DNA of 64,000 nt from Cyclonatronum proteinivorum (GCF_003353065.1 NZ_CP027806.1:3182501-3246500); one strand, 5' to 3'. Shown: positions 33,526 to 44,106, numbered from the stretch's first letter. The notes: a model not told the origin generated them from the sequence alone. A program made the numbers and translations.

Positions 33526-33833
33526 TGTACCTTATTCACAATTAAACAGATTTTATTTGCTACATGTAAGTTTAAGTTTGGCTTAGTGAAAAACACCGGT
33601 AGCCCAAATTTGCGTGTGGTGCAGAGGCTGTGCACCGGGCGAAGCGATTCCCGCGAAGTGTACCGGGTGTAGCGATTCCCACGAAGTGCACCGAGCGAAG
33701 CGATTCCCGCGTAGTGTACCGAGCGTAGCGATTCCCACGAAGTTCACCGAGCGAAGCGATTCCCGCGCAGCGAAATCTCCCTGCCAACTACGCCTTGGCA
33801 GCAAGAAAACTTCCTGGTGAATAATGCCGGTTA
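33523..33833 (+). mobile_element. Small terminal-inverted-repeat element with internal 24-25 bp tandem repeats
   Basis: The left end is degenerate (TAA...CTTATTCAC, to 33539) and the right end is GTGAATAATGCCGGTTA (33817-33833). The A/T-rich part (ATTAAACAGATTTTATTTGC) is on the left, opposite to the copies at 12145 and 14665. Inside, a unit containing ACCGAGCGAAGCGATTCCC is repeated about five times between 33640 and 33770 with alternating CGCG/CACG. The first three bases are also the stop codon of the sugar transferase gene. The sequence after it up to 34030 holds no gene. Confidence 0.72.
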
Positions 33834-34030
33834 AGCCTGCCGAAACAGAAGGGTAAAAAAGCCGCTTTTTAAGAATCAGGCAGGACCGGTTTCACTTTAG
33901 GTTCGACATTTAGGGTATGAAGTAGAAGCAACAACCATCCCTCTTCGGGCGGAATGGCCGTAGCCGGTACAGACAAAAATATCCGCCTGTGATATTGTCG
34001 CAATAACATTAAAACGACTGACAAGACAGA

Positions 34031-35305
34031 TTGAAAAAAGGACTGTATGTGATTGTGCTGAAATCAGTTTACTCCGCATTAGGTGTGCTGATTTCCGTGG
34101 TATTGGCCCGGGCGCTGGAGCCTGAAGGATTTGGGATTTATGCCTACTTTTTTGCCATAGCAACGACCTGCGCGGTATTTGCACAGGCCGGACTTCCCGA
34201 CCTTATGATACGCGAAAGCGCGCGCTGGCATACGCAGCAAGCCTGGGGCAGGCTCAGGGGACTGCTGCGCGGCTATAATTTCGTGGTCGTCGTTTTGTCC
34301 ATGCTTATGACCCTGTTGCTGCTGCTGCTGCATGTTACAGGAGCCCTGCAGGTATCGGAAGGGCAAACGGGCGTCTATCTGCTGTCGCTGCTGCTCATCC
34401 CGACGGTAGCCCTGTCCGGACTGCGGGCGGCTGCGCTGAAAGGGCTGGGACATATATTTAAGGGGCTGTTTCCCGACTATATCATCAAGTCGGTTTTGTT
34501 TCTGCTCCTGATGGGGATTGTTTGGGTGAGCGGGGCAGGCGGGGCTTTCACGCCGGCAGATGCCATGCTGCTCTACGTCATAGCAGCGCTCTCTGCGTAC
34601 CTGATTGGCGCGTATTTCCTCTTTAGGGAGCTGCCTGCAGCAGTACGGACTGTACAGGCGGTATACACGCCCAAAGCGTGGTTTAAAAGCGCGGTGCCGG
34701 TTGCTGTTTCTGACGGCATGAGTGTGCTGCATGTCAATATGGGCATCTTCCTGGTCGGTGCCCTGCTCTCAGCGGAAGATGTAGGCATTTTCAAGGTCGC
34801 CCTGCAGGCAAGTCTGTTTGCAGCTTTTGCCCTGAGCGGCATCAAGCTTTACCTTGCGCCGCGGTCGGCAAAACTGATCAGCGAAAATAAGCTGCCCGAA
34901 CTGCAGGCTCTCGCGGTAAAGAGCGCCCGACTGGTCTTTTTGGCCTCCCTGCTGATCATTGCGGGTTTATGGCTGCTGGGACAATTCCTGCTGGGGCTGG
35001 TGTATGGGGAAGCTTATCTCCCGGCTTTTGTTCCCCTGCTTATCCTGGCAGCGGGACAAAGTATCGGGGCCTATTTTGGTGCTTCCGCAGATATTCTGAT
35101 GATGGCAGGCTTTGAGAAATACATTGCCTGGGTGAAGGCTCTCGCGGTGCTCCTGAGTTTCGTGCTCGCCCTGCTCCTCATCCCTGCCGGCGGCATTGTT
35201 GGGGCTGCCCTTGCAAGTGCGCTCTCCTATGCCCTGTGGTGTCTGGCATTGGGAATACTGGTGCGCATAAAGGTGGGCATACGGGTAAGTGCCTTTGGTA
35301 TATAG
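34031..35305 (+). CDS. Polysaccharide flippase (MOP/Wzx family), second copy
   Basis: The 424-aa membrane protein has KSVYSALGVLISVVLARALEPEGFGIYAYFFAIATTCAVF at its start, the N-terminal motif of polysaccharide synthesis/flippase proteins, and about twelve hydrophobic segments. LSAEDVGIFKVALQASLFAAFAL is the second-half counterpart. It moves lipid-linked oligosaccharide across the inner membrane. The start is a TTG. It is separated from the sugar transferase by a repeat element, so it may have its own promoter. Two divergent flippases suggest two polymers, or separate transport of a side unit. Confidence 0.9.
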   Translation: MKKGLYVIVLKSVYSALGVLISVVLARALEPEGFGIYAYFFAIATTCAVFAQAGLPDLMIRESARWHTQQAWGRLRGLLRGYNFVVVVLSMLMTLLLLLLHVTGALQVSEGQTGVYLLSLLLIPTVALSGLRAAALKGLGHIFKGLFPDYIIKSVLFLLLMGIVWVSGAGGAFTPADAMLLYVIAALSAYLIGAYFLFRELPAAVRTVQAVYTPKAWFKSAVPVAVSDGMSVLHVNMGIFLVGALLSAEDVGIFKVALQASLFAAFALSGIKLYLAPRSAKLISENKLPELQALAVKSARLVFLASLLIIAGLWLLGQFLLGLVYGEAYLPAFVPLLILAAGQSIGAYFGASADILMMAGFEKYIAWVKALAVLLSFVLALLLIPAGGIVGAALASALSYALWCLALGILVRIKVGIRVSAFGI

Positions 35306-35842
35306 GGATGGTTCAGCCGTGATGGCCCCGGGTTCGTACAATTATATAAATAGGGTAACCATGATTATTCAGAACCCACATTATCTGCTGTCCGGTACGA
35401 CAAATCCATCCGAAAAAGGGCGAGGGTAAAGGCTGCACATATTCTTTGTGCGGAGCGGTGTAGCTGAAAACGCCTGCTATACATACTGAAGCCCCTTTCG
35501 TGCGGGTTTATTCGCTTTTGCTCCGCCTGTAAAATAACTTAACGGACAGTCAGGGTGCTTACGTACCGGTCATACGCTTAGTTAAGCGTGCAGGTAATTT
35601 TTTATATTTTCAAGACAAAGGGCTGTATAGGACACCGTATATTATGCTTTGTAATAGAATGACTTATGCGTGGGGTGATGTACGACACAAACTTTTTTTT
35701 GCACCCTGATTCTGATTTATCGTGTGAAGCTTGGCTGACAATTTCGTACCTTTGAGGCCAAAATGCCCGCATGTTTGTAAGCGGTAAGCCATTTGCTGTA
35801 TTTATAATGATGCTCATATTACGGAAGACTCTGATCATTTAG
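35306..35842. other. 537-bp intergenic region upstream of the aldolase gene
   Basis: No convincing gene. Apart from an A/T-rich stretch around 35590-35650 nothing stands out. A promoter for the downstream genes is expected here but cannot be assigned with confidence. Confidence 0.5.
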
Positions 35843-36676
35843 ATGATATTTAAATATATAACCAATAAACCTGAACTCGCGAATTTTGCGGTTGGCTGTG
35901 GTGTGAACCGCATATTCGTAGATATGGAATATGTGGGCAAAGACAGGCGGCAGGGACATTTGAACGCACACCGCGCAACGCATACGATTGAAGATATTCA
36001 GCTTATGCGGGAGGCGATACCCGATACGGAGCTGATGGTGCGCGTGAATCCGGTCTATCCCGGAACACAAAATGAAGTGAACGGCGCTATTGAAGCAGGC
36101 GCTGATGTGATTATGCTGCCCATGTTTACGACAGCCGAGGAAGTCGGCTATGTCGCGGATCTCATAGACGGACGTGCGCGTTTTTGTCCGCTGCTCGAAA
36201 CCCCGCAGGCCCTGGTGCGACTCGATGAAATACTTGAGCATCATGCCCGTATTGATGAAATGCATGTCGGCCTCAACGACCTGCACCTGGGATTAGGCCT
36301 CACCTTTATGTTTGAGGTGCTGACGGGCGGGCTTGTTGAACTGGCCGCGGATAAGATCAAGGCCAAAGGCATCCGCTTCGGTTTTGGCGGTATTGCGCGG
36401 ATCGGGCAGGGTGCCGTTGCGGCAGAGCTGGTTTTGGGGGAACATGTACGGCTCGGGTCTGAAATGGTGATTTTATCCCGGACTTTTCACAAAAACTCCT
36501 CGCAGGTGCGGGAACTGGTGCAGCGGGTGAATATGAAAGAGGAAATTGATAAGCTCAAAAACTGCATCAACAGCTTCAAAGAAGCCCCCTATGAAACCCT
36601 GCTGGAAAACAAAGCGCGGCTCACGCATGCGGTGCGACAGCAGGTAGCCGAATTTCAGCGCGAAAAACAGTACTGA
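35843..36676 (+). CDS. HpcH/HpaI aldolase/citrate lyase family protein
   Basis: The 277-aa TIM-barrel protein has RIFVDMEYVGKDRRQGHLNAH (about 24-44), ELMVRVNP (about 65-72), GAIEAGADVIMLPMF (about 82-96), FCPLLETPQAL (about 113-123) and EMHVGLNDLHLGLGL (about 138-152). These match the arginine, metal-binding Glu and Asp positions of class II pyruvate aldolases. The family cleaves or forms C-C bonds with pyruvate or phosphoenolpyruvate. In this setting it might make or break a ketosugar acid, but the substrate is unknown. The last 60 residues form a charged helical extension (NMKEEIDKLKNCINSFKEAP) beyond the usual barrel. Confidence 0.85.
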   Translation: MIFKYITNKPELANFAVGCGVNRIFVDMEYVGKDRRQGHLNAHRATHTIEDIQLMREAIPDTELMVRVNPVYPGTQNEVNGAIEAGADVIMLPMFTTAEEVGYVADLIDGRARFCPLLETPQALVRLDEILEHHARIDEMHVGLNDLHLGLGLTFMFEVLTGGLVELAADKIKAKGIRFGFGGIARIGQGAVAAELVLGEHVRLGSEMVILSRTFHKNSSQVRELVQRVNMKEEIDKLKNCINSFKEAPYETLLENKARLTHAVRQQVAEFQREKQY

Positions 36677-37034
36677 CGGATCCCCGCAATGTGGCACCGA
36701 TTGTAAATCGAGCCCTTTAGGTTGGTTCGAAATCATCCGCAGTATAATCCTCTAAGCTGTACAGGTGCTGCTTTAATCAAACGGAACCTGTTGTTTATGG
36801 GTATGTTGCGGGAATCCGCTACACCCCATCCCAATCCAACCCATTACCAAACTATTTGATCCGGCTCCAAGATCGCTGATGAAGGCACCCCGTTTCGATC
36901 TGTCGTGCTTCCATTCGTAAACCCATAGTGGTACAGCGCAGTTTTTTCTTTTTATATATCCACCGGCTCAACATCTACCCGAACCCATCCGAATCTGAAA
37001 TATTTATCATCACAGCAACTTACGGAGTCTGCCC
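36677..37034. other. 358-bp gap, nothing seen
   Basis: No gene, repeat element or hairpin of note is visible between the aldolase and the 2-hydroxyacid dehydrogenase genes. Confidence 0.5.
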
Positions 37035-37952
37035 GTGTCTGAGAACGCCTTGTTTCTGCAAAAGCCGGAGCTGCTGCCCGCGCAACTGCCGCAGCTGAAA
37101 GCCCTCTTTGGGGAATTCCTGCCGCAGTACACCCCTTTCTTTGCAGGCCGTGCCGCGGAAGTTCCGACCGAGGTGCACTTTTCCCTGCTCATCAGCCCCT
37201 ATTTGCCGTTACTGCCGGAAGTGATGCGCCGCATACCCAAACCCGCACAGCTGCATTTCACAAGTTCGGGTACAGATTTCCTGCCGCAGCTCCGCGAAGA
37301 AGCAGACCTCGACGGGATTCGCATTACGGCTTCTGCCGGCGTCAACGCGGTCAGCATAGCAGAGCACGCCCTGGGGTGTATGCTCACCTTCGCAAAAAAC
37401 CTGCACCTGTACCGCGATCAGCAGCAGCAGCGGCTGTGGAAACGCTACTGGCATCAGGAAATCCGGGGACAGCACGTCTGCATCATCGGGATGGGACACA
37501 TCGGCCGTGCACTTGCCGAACGCTGCCGCGCGATGGGCATGCAGGTCACCGGCTGTGTGCGAAGTCCGCGTGAGGAACCGCTGACCGATCAGCTCATCCT
37601 GTTCGAAGCGCTCGAAACCGCGCTGCCTGCCTTTGATTATGTGGTACTCTCACTACCGCTTACGCAGCACACCCGCGGGTTTTTCGGGCAAGCGTTGCTG
37701 ACCCAGATGAAACCTGAAAGCGTGCTCATCAATGTGGCGCGGGGTGCTTTGCTGGATGAGGAAGCACTCACCGAAACCCTGCAGCAAAAGAAAATTAAAG
37801 GCGCGGCACTCGATGTTTTTTCGGAGGAACCGCTGCCCGACACCCATCCGTTCTGGGCTCTGTCCAATCTGCTGCTTACCCCGCACGTTGCCGGAACGAC
37901 ACAGCACTATATGCGGAATATGTTTGAAATCCTGGCCCGTCAACTGCCATAA
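37035..37952 (+). CDS. D-isomer-specific 2-hydroxyacid dehydrogenase
   Basis: The 305-aa protein has the NAD-binding core of the family: VCIIGMGHIGRALAERCRAMGMQV (about 151-174), FDYVVLSLPLTQHTRGFFG, SVLINVARGALLDEEAL (about 231-247) with the catalytic Arg, LDVFSEEPLPDTHPFW with the Glu, and LLTPHVAGTT with the His. It interconverts a 2-keto acid and a D-2-hydroxy acid with NAD(P)H. The N-terminal catalytic lobe (about 1-100) is divergent, so the substrate cannot be predicted. The start is a GTG. The nucleotidyltransferase gene follows after 5 bp. Confidence 0.88.
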   Translation: MSENALFLQKPELLPAQLPQLKALFGEFLPQYTPFFAGRAAEVPTEVHFSLLISPYLPLLPEVMRRIPKPAQLHFTSSGTDFLPQLREEADLDGIRITASAGVNAVSIAEHALGCMLTFAKNLHLYRDQQQQRLWKRYWHQEIRGQHVCIIGMGHIGRALAERCRAMGMQVTGCVRSPREEPLTDQLILFEALETALPAFDYVVLSLPLTQHTRGFFGQALLTQMKPESVLINVARGALLDEEALTETLQQKKIKGAALDVFSEEPLPDTHPFWALSNLLLTPHVAGTTQHYMRNMFEILARQLP

Positions 37953-37957
37953 CGCCC

Positions 37958-39301
37958 TTGCTCTCCTACTACGCCGCCATTCTTACCGGACTTGTTGAAG
38001 CCCTCTTTTCGTTTCATTTTGAGGGACGACGACCGGATGAGCCGCTCCGGCTTTGCTTAGGCAGGTCAGGAAATGAGGCTGAAACTGAAGATGGAGCTGA
38101 AGGGGATGCTGAAAGTGACGTTGACCGCGGCTATGCGCTGCTGCATGATATCTTCATCAAAAACGGCACGGCGGGCATGGTCGCTACAGCGCTTGAGCAC
38201 GGGCTGCTGGTTTTGGAAGGGGAGGAAGCCCTCATCACCCGCTTTCGCCGGGATTTGAACTATTTCTCCGGCTATTCCCGCTTCCGTGCCCTGCGTACAC
38301 AGGTTGTGCAGGAATTTCTGGAAGCTGAGCTTCAGCGAATTTCCTGTCCCTATGTCATCCTGAAGGGACTTGCCATGAAGGCCCTCGGATATTATCCGGA
38401 AGCCTGGCTGCGGCTTTCCTCTGATATTGATTTGCTGGTAGAAAAAAAGCGGGTTTATGAGGTAGGAAATGCGATGCTGCGGGCAGGTTTTGTTCTGAAT
38501 GAAAACCGCATGCTCAACTTTGTCGATTACAGCTGGCAGCGCAATGCGGAGGCTTTCGTGTTTACCAAAGATCAGGTAAGCGTAGAAGTCCATCACTCCC
38601 CGCACAACAACGCCTATCTGAAATGGGAGGACGCACATATTTGGGGTCAGCTGCCGCTGCCGGGTGGCACGCAGGACCCGGCCGTGCTATACGCGATGGA
38701 AAACGGCCGCTATGCCTTTGTGCCGGAACTGCTGCTGCTGCACTTGCTGACGCATTATTTCAAGCATATTCTGGGTGTTTACAGGAGTGAAGAGTCCCCG
38801 GGACATAAGTTTATTTGGGTGATAGATGTCTATGCCATCCTACGGCACGAGGAGCGCCCCTTAGACTGGAAGCGGCTAAAAGCTTTGGCGAAGGGACCAT
38901 TCAACTGCTATGAACTCTGCCTGTTTGTGCTGGGCCTCGCCTGCAGCTTTTTTCCTTCGGTACGCACCCGCATCCCGGCAGACATACGCAGAGATATCGC
39001 CGCACTTCAGGAACAGGATGCCGCCGCCTTTGGCCTAACAGAAGCGGATTATCTGCACCTTGTGTGCCCCGACGCCGCAGATAATGAAGCCATGATGCGA
39101 AAAATGGAAGCCTATCCCCTCAGGCAGTTTTCGCCCATGCAAAAACGCCTCTACAAACTCACCAACCTGCTCCCCCCGCCCCGCGCCCTGCAGGTTCAGT
39201 ACCCGTATGCCGGAAAAATGCGGCTGCCCCTGCTCTACGCCAAAAACGCAAAACACTTCATGCTGCAGCGCCTCCGGAAGAAAGAGGAGGGAGACAGCTG
39301 A
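37958..39301 (+). CDS. Nucleotidyltransferase-family protein (NTP_transf_5)
   Basis: The 447-aa protein has the PF14907-type signature YVILKGLAMKALGYYPEAWLRLSSDIDLLV (about 133-161), with the G-x(n)-S-D-I-D metal-binding motif (SSDIDLL), and VSVEVHHSPHN downstream. Such proteins are common in capsule and peptide-modification clusters; the substrate is unknown. A low-complexity acidic stretch (NEAETEDGAEGDAESD, about 39-54) near the N-terminus is unusual. The start is a TTG. The gene ends at the edge of the right repeat block, and its last codons precede runs of CCGCAGACCGCAGACC. Confidence 0.82.
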   Translation: MLSYYAAILTGLVEALFSFHFEGRRPDEPLRLCLGRSGNEAETEDGAEGDAESDVDRGYALLHDIFIKNGTAGMVATALEHGLLVLEGEEALITRFRRDLNYFSGYSRFRALRTQVVQEFLEAELQRISCPYVILKGLAMKALGYYPEAWLRLSSDIDLLVEKKRVYEVGNAMLRAGFVLNENRMLNFVDYSWQRNAEAFVFTKDQVSVEVHHSPHNNAYLKWEDAHIWGQLPLPGGTQDPAVLYAMENGRYAFVPELLLLHLLTHYFKHILGVYRSEESPGHKFIWVIDVYAILRHEERPLDWKRLKALAKGPFNCYELCLFVLGLACSFFPSVRTRIPADIRRDIAALQEQDAAAFGLTEADYLHLVCPDAADNEAMMRKMEAYPLRQFSPMQKRLYKLTNLLPPPRALQVQYPYAGKMRLPLLYAKNAKHFMLQRLRKKEEGDS

Positions 39302-42300
39302 GTGTTTTGACCGCAGACCGCAGACCGCTGACCGCAGACCGCAGACCGCGGGTTTGGACGGAGGACCGAGGACGGGGGACGGAAGACGGAAGACGTAAGA
39401 CAATGGGAAACAGCAATATAGCGACGGCGAAGAACGCGCAAAATTCCCCTCTCGAGAGGGGTGCCCGGGTGAGCGCAGCGAACGGGCGGGGTGTGACGGG
39501 CACGAACCCCCGGCACGCCCCGAAAGGCCATGGCTCGCGATTTGGGGAAGGTACGCGAGGAATGGGACCGCAGTCGGCAGACCGCAGACCGCGGGTTTGG
39601 ACGGAGGACCGAGGACGGGGGACGGAAGACGGAGGGAAGGGGCATAATAAGCACTGCGAAGAACGCGCAAAATTCCCCTCTCGAGAGGGGTGCCCCGGTG
39701 AGCGCAGCGAACGGGCGGGGTGTGACGGGCACGCCCCCCGGCACGTCCCGAAAGGCCATGGCTCGCGGTGTCGGGAAGGTACACGGAGAACGGGACCGCA
39801 AACCGCAGACCGCGGGGAAGACGAAATCTATACAGATTGCCTTTCCCCGCCTCCTCGCGTTTTGAACGGGATTTTTAGGATTACAGGATAAACAGGATTC
39901 TGCGAAATCAACCTCAAAGCCGCCCCTGACCTTTGTATCTACACAATCCCCGACACGGTCATCCCGAACACGTCTCATGTGGCACGATGACATCGAAGCC
40001 GCAGAAAACGGTCGCACCCCAATGCCTGAAAGAGCGGCATGTGAGGGATCTCCTTCACTGGAGTACGCCCCGATGGCGATGGGCCTCAGCTTTATCCTGC
40101 GCTTTTATGAATTACCGGACAGGTCTGCCGAAGGGGATCTCTCACATGATACTTTGACCGACTGCCGATATAGCTCGTATTGTCTCGTCTTTCATTGCTG
40201 CGTTGCCATTTTCCACTGTTCGAGATGACGCCGTGGGGTAGATTTTGAGATTCTAAGCTAAAATACCAGATCCTTCGACTCCGGCTCCGCTGCGCTTCAC
40301 CTCCGCTCAGGATGACAGTTGCACTTCCTAAAATCCCGGCGCGGCCAGCCGCGCCGTTTGTCCCCACGCGTCCCTGTCATCCTGAGCGGAGCGCAGCGGA
40401 GTCGAAGGATCTCGTGGGATTAAAGACCGCAGACCGCAGACCGCGGGTTTAAACGCAGAACGTAAAACAATGGAAGACAGTAACATAGCGATGGCGAAGA
40501 ACACGCAAAATTCCCCTCTTGATACGGGTGCCCGGGTGAGCGCAGCGAACGGGCGGGGTGTGACGGGCACGAACCCCCGGCACGCCCCGAAAGGCCATGG
40601 CTCACGGTGTCGGGAAGGTACGCGGAGAACGGGACCGCAAACGGCAGACCGCGGGGGAAGACAAAATCTACCCATACAGCCTTTCCCCGCCTCCTTGCGT
40701 TTTGAACAGGATTTTTAGGACTGTAGGATTATAGGATAAACAGGATTTTGTGAAATCAACCTCCAAGACGCCCCTGACCCTGTCTATTCACCCAATCCCC
40801 CGACACGGTCATCCCGAACACGTCTCATGTGGCACGGTGACATCGAAGCCGCAGAAAACGGTCGCACCCCTATGCCTGACAGGGCGGCATGTGAGGGATC
40901 TCCTTCGCTGGAATACGCCCCAATGGCGATGGCCTTCGGTTTTATCCTGCGCTTTTATGAATTACCAGACAGGTCTGCCGAAGGGGATCTCTCACATGAT
41001 ACTTTGACCGACTGCCGATATAGCTCGTATTGTCTCGGCTTTCATTGCTGCGTTGCCATTTTCCACTGTTCGAGATGACGCCGTGGGGTAGATTTTGAGA
41101 TTCTAAGCTAAAATACCAGATCCTTCGACTCCGGCTCCGCTGCGCTTCACCTCCGCTCAGGATGACAGTTGCACTTCCTAAAATCCCGGCGCGGCCAGCC
41201 GCGCCGTTTGTCCCCACGCGTCCCTGTCATCCTGAGCGGAGCGCAGCGGAGTCGAAGGATCTCGTGGGATTAAAGACCGCAGACCGCAGACCGCGGGTTT
41301 AAACGCAGAACGTAAAACAATGGAAGACAGTAACATAGCGATGGCGAAGAACACGCAAAATTCCCCTCTTGATACGGGTGCCCGGGTGAGCGCAGCGAAC
41401 GGGCGGGGTGTGACGGGCACGAACCCCCGGCACGCCCCGAAAGGCCATGGCTCACGGTGTCGGGAAGGTACGCGGAGAACGGGACCGCAAACGGCAGACC
41501 GCGGGGGAAGACAAAATCTACCCATACAGCCTTTCCCCGCCTCCTTGTGTTTTGAACAGTTTTTTTAGGATTACAGGATAAACAGGATTTTGTGAAATCA
41601 ACCTCCAAGCCGCCCCTGACCCTGTCTATTCACCCAATCCCCCGACACGGTCATCCCGAACACGTCCCATGTGGCACGATGACATCGAAGCCGCAGAAAA
41701 CGGTCGCACCCCAATGCCTGAAAGAGCGGCATGTGAGGGATCTCCTTCACTGGAGTACGCCCCAATGGCGATGGGCCTCAGCTTTATCCTGCGCTTTTAT
41801 GAATTACCGGACAGGTCTGCCGAAGGGGATCTCTCACATGATACTTTGACCGACTGCCGATATAGCTCGTATTGTCTCGGCTTTCATTGCTGCGTTGCCA
41901 TTTTCCACTGTTCGAGATGACGCCGTGGGGTAGATTTTGAGATTCTAAGCTAAAATACCAGATCCTTCGACTCCGGCTCCGCTGCGCTTCACCTCCGCTC
42001 AGGATAACAGTTGCACTTCCTAAAATCCCGGCGCGGCCAGCCGCGCCGTTTGTCCCCACGCGTCCCTGTCATCCTGAGCGAAGCGCAGCGGAGTCGAAGG
42101 ATCTCGTGGGATTAAAGACCGCAGACCGCAGACCGCGGGTTTAAACGCAGAACGTAAAACAATGGAAGACAGTAACATAGCGATGGCGAAGAACACGCAA
42201 AATTCCCCTCTTGATACGGGTGCCCGGGTGAGCGCAGCGAACGGGCGGGGTGTGACGGGCACGAACCCCCGACACGTCCCGAAAGGCCATGGCTCGCGGT

Positions 42301-42807
42301 GTCGGGAAGGTACACGGAGAACGGGACCGCAAACGGCAGACCGCGGGGAAGACGAAATCTACCCATACAGCCTTTCCCCGCCTCCTTGTGTTTTGAACAG
42401 TTTTTTTAGGATTACAGGATAAACAGGATTTTGTGAAATCAACCTCCAAGACGCCCCTGACCCTGTCTATTCACCCAATCCCCCGACACGGTCATCCCGA
42501 ACACGTCCCATGTGGCACGATGACATCGAAGCCGCAGAAAACGGTCGCACCCTAATGCCTGAAAGAGCGGCATGTGAGGGATCTCCTTCACTGGAGTACG
42601 CCCCAATGGCGGATGTCCCTCGGTTTTCCTGCTCGTTGAAGAATCTACAGAAAGTCCTGCTGCCCTAAGAAATCTCACACATGATACGTTGTCCGGCTGC
42701 CGAAGCAGAATATGTGGTTCGGGGTTTCGAATTCTGCGTTGTCATCCCCAGTAGTTTAGCATACCGCCTTTTTTCTTGACTCCTGCAAACAGCCAATCCT
42801 TCCAAAC
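39302..42807. repeat. Right repeat block with 842-847 bp tandem units
   Basis: Landmark AAATCAACCTCCAAG occurs at about 39902 (variant), 40749, 41591 and 42433, giving units of 847, 842 and 842 bp and a fourth partial unit ending near 42606. Each unit contains the palindromic unit of about 130 bp (CCCCTCTYGAGAGGGG-like, GGGCGGGGTGTGACGGGCAC, CGAAAGGCCATGGCTC), a half-unit of the 1-1.4 kb array (CAGATCCTTCGACTCC/GGAGTCGAAGGATC) and a module starting GGCACGATGACATCGAAGCC. Short runs of GCAGACCGCAGACCGCGG and GGAGGACCGAGGACGG link units. The same modules lie inverted at 7430-8895. Frames through the block are repetitive and overlapping on both strands; no gene is called. The last 200 bp before mltG hold nothing recognisable. 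Confidence 0.85.
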
Positions 42808-43863
42808 CTACTGCGCGGTTTGCTGTCTTTCCCGTTCCCTTGCCTGTCGGTCCTGTTCACGGAGCCAGCGGCGCCATTCCGCTACCGCCCGCTGATGTTC
42901 GGCATAGGTGCGCGTAAACCGGTGAAACCCTTCCGGAGTGGCAACCATGAATAGGTAAGCATGGTCTTCAGGCTGTAATGCTGCCCGAATAGCGCTCATG
43001 GCGGGGTTGGTGATGGGCCCGGGTGGTAATCCGTTAATCACATAAGTATTATAAGGATGCTGAAAGCGGTAATCGGCAACCCGAAGCCTTCCGCGTCTGC
43101 CGAGGGCATAGTTGACCGTTGGATCTGCCTGCAGGCGCATACGCCGGTTCAGTCGATTGGTGTATAATCCGGCAATGGTGGGTTTTTCCACCGCATGCAT
43201 GGCTTCCAGCTCAACAATGGAAGCAAGGGTAAGAATCTGCTCAAGATCCAGCCGATGTGCTTCGATCAGATCGGCAAGCGGTGCCGTTGCACGGTCAAAC
43301 TCGCTGATCATTCTGCGTACAAAGGCTTCGGGACCGGTTGTCCAGAAAATTTCGTAGGTGTTGGGAAGCATCCGGCCAAACAGCTGATGCGGCTGCAGCT
43401 GAAGCTCTTCCTGAATAAACAGCGTATCCTGCATAACGCTTCGAAGGGCATCCGCGTCGAAACGCAGCTGATTCGATACCCGGCGGTAAAACATTTCGTA
43501 AGTCTGTCCGGCATGAATCACGACGCGTACCGGGTCTTCTTCTCCCCTGTTAATACGACCAAGCAGCGCATCATAGCCTGAGGCACCATCCAGCACGTAA
43601 CGACCTGGGCGGAACGTGCGGTAACGGCGGCGGTCTGCCACCCAGCTGAGCTCATTTTCATCAAAGCGCACCCCTGCCAGGCGCAGGGATTCGGTCAGCT
43701 CTGTCAGATCCTGCTGCTCGTACAACAGAATGACGGCTTGCTGCTCTGCTTCTGTCACGAATGCGTCCGATTTATTAAAGCGATTTTGCCGCTCAAACCA
43801 GCTCAGCAAAAATGACAGAGCCGCTAAGAAAAAGAGAAGGGGTACAAAAATGCGTAACTGCAT
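42808..43863 (-). CDS. mltG: Endolytic murein transglycosylase MltG
   Basis: The 351-aa protein has an N-terminal membrane anchor (IFVPLLFFLAALSFLLSW, 5-22), a LysM-like region, and the YceG catalytic domain: LPNTYEIFWTTGPEAF (166-181), LASIVELEAMHAVEKPTIAGLY (213-234) with Glu218 as the catalytic residue, MRLQADPTVNYALG (242-255) and INGLPPGPITNPAMSAIRAAL. MltG cleaves nascent peptidoglycan and limits glycan-strand length at the outer face of the inner membrane. The C-terminus is extended by a basic, Arg/Gln-rich tail. It is a single gene, 243 bp from the DegT aminotransferase gene and on the same strand. Confidence 0.95.
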   Translation of the reverse strand: MQLRIFVPLLFFLAALSFLLSWFERQNRFNKSDAFVTEAEQQAVILLYEQQDLTELTESLRLAGVRFDENELSWVADRRRYRTFRPGRYVLDGASGYDALLGRINRGEEDPVRVVIHAGQTYEMFYRRVSNQLRFDADALRSVMQDTLFIQEELQLQPHQLFGRMLPNTYEIFWTTGPEAFVRRMISEFDRATAPLADLIEAHRLDLEQILTLASIVELEAMHAVEKPTIAGLYTNRLNRRMRLQADPTVNYALGRRGRLRVADYRFQHPYNTYVINGLPPGPITNPAMSAIRAALQPEDHAYLFMVATPEGFHRFTRTYAEHQRAVAEWRRWLREQDRQARERERQQTAQ

Positions 43864-44106
43864 GAATAGTATCAGAATATTTCGCTTCAGAAAATCAGGA
43901 ACAATTGGTCTGTTTCAGCAACAAACCTTCATTCTTAAAAGATAAGTTTCTTTTTCCAAAAAATTCGCTTACCCGGTTGGAAGGCCAGGGGTGAAACGCG
44001 ACGGTTAAGGCCATCCCCAACTGTACGAATGAACAATTGGCAGCAGTCCGAAAAGCGAGCCTGCTTAATTTCACCACCCTGCGGGTTCTGCGGCTTTGTT
44101 TCCGGT

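Noticed and set aside
35747-35754. TACCTTTG as a Bacteroidota-type -7 promoter box upstream of the aldolase gene
   Set aside because: The 8-bp pattern is expected by chance many times in 64 kb, and no TTG box stands at the right distance.
39977-42059. Repeated 83- to 91-aa open frames as a protein family
   Set aside because: They occur on both strands of the same tandem repeat and contain translated intergenic palindromes; no start context or family supports them.
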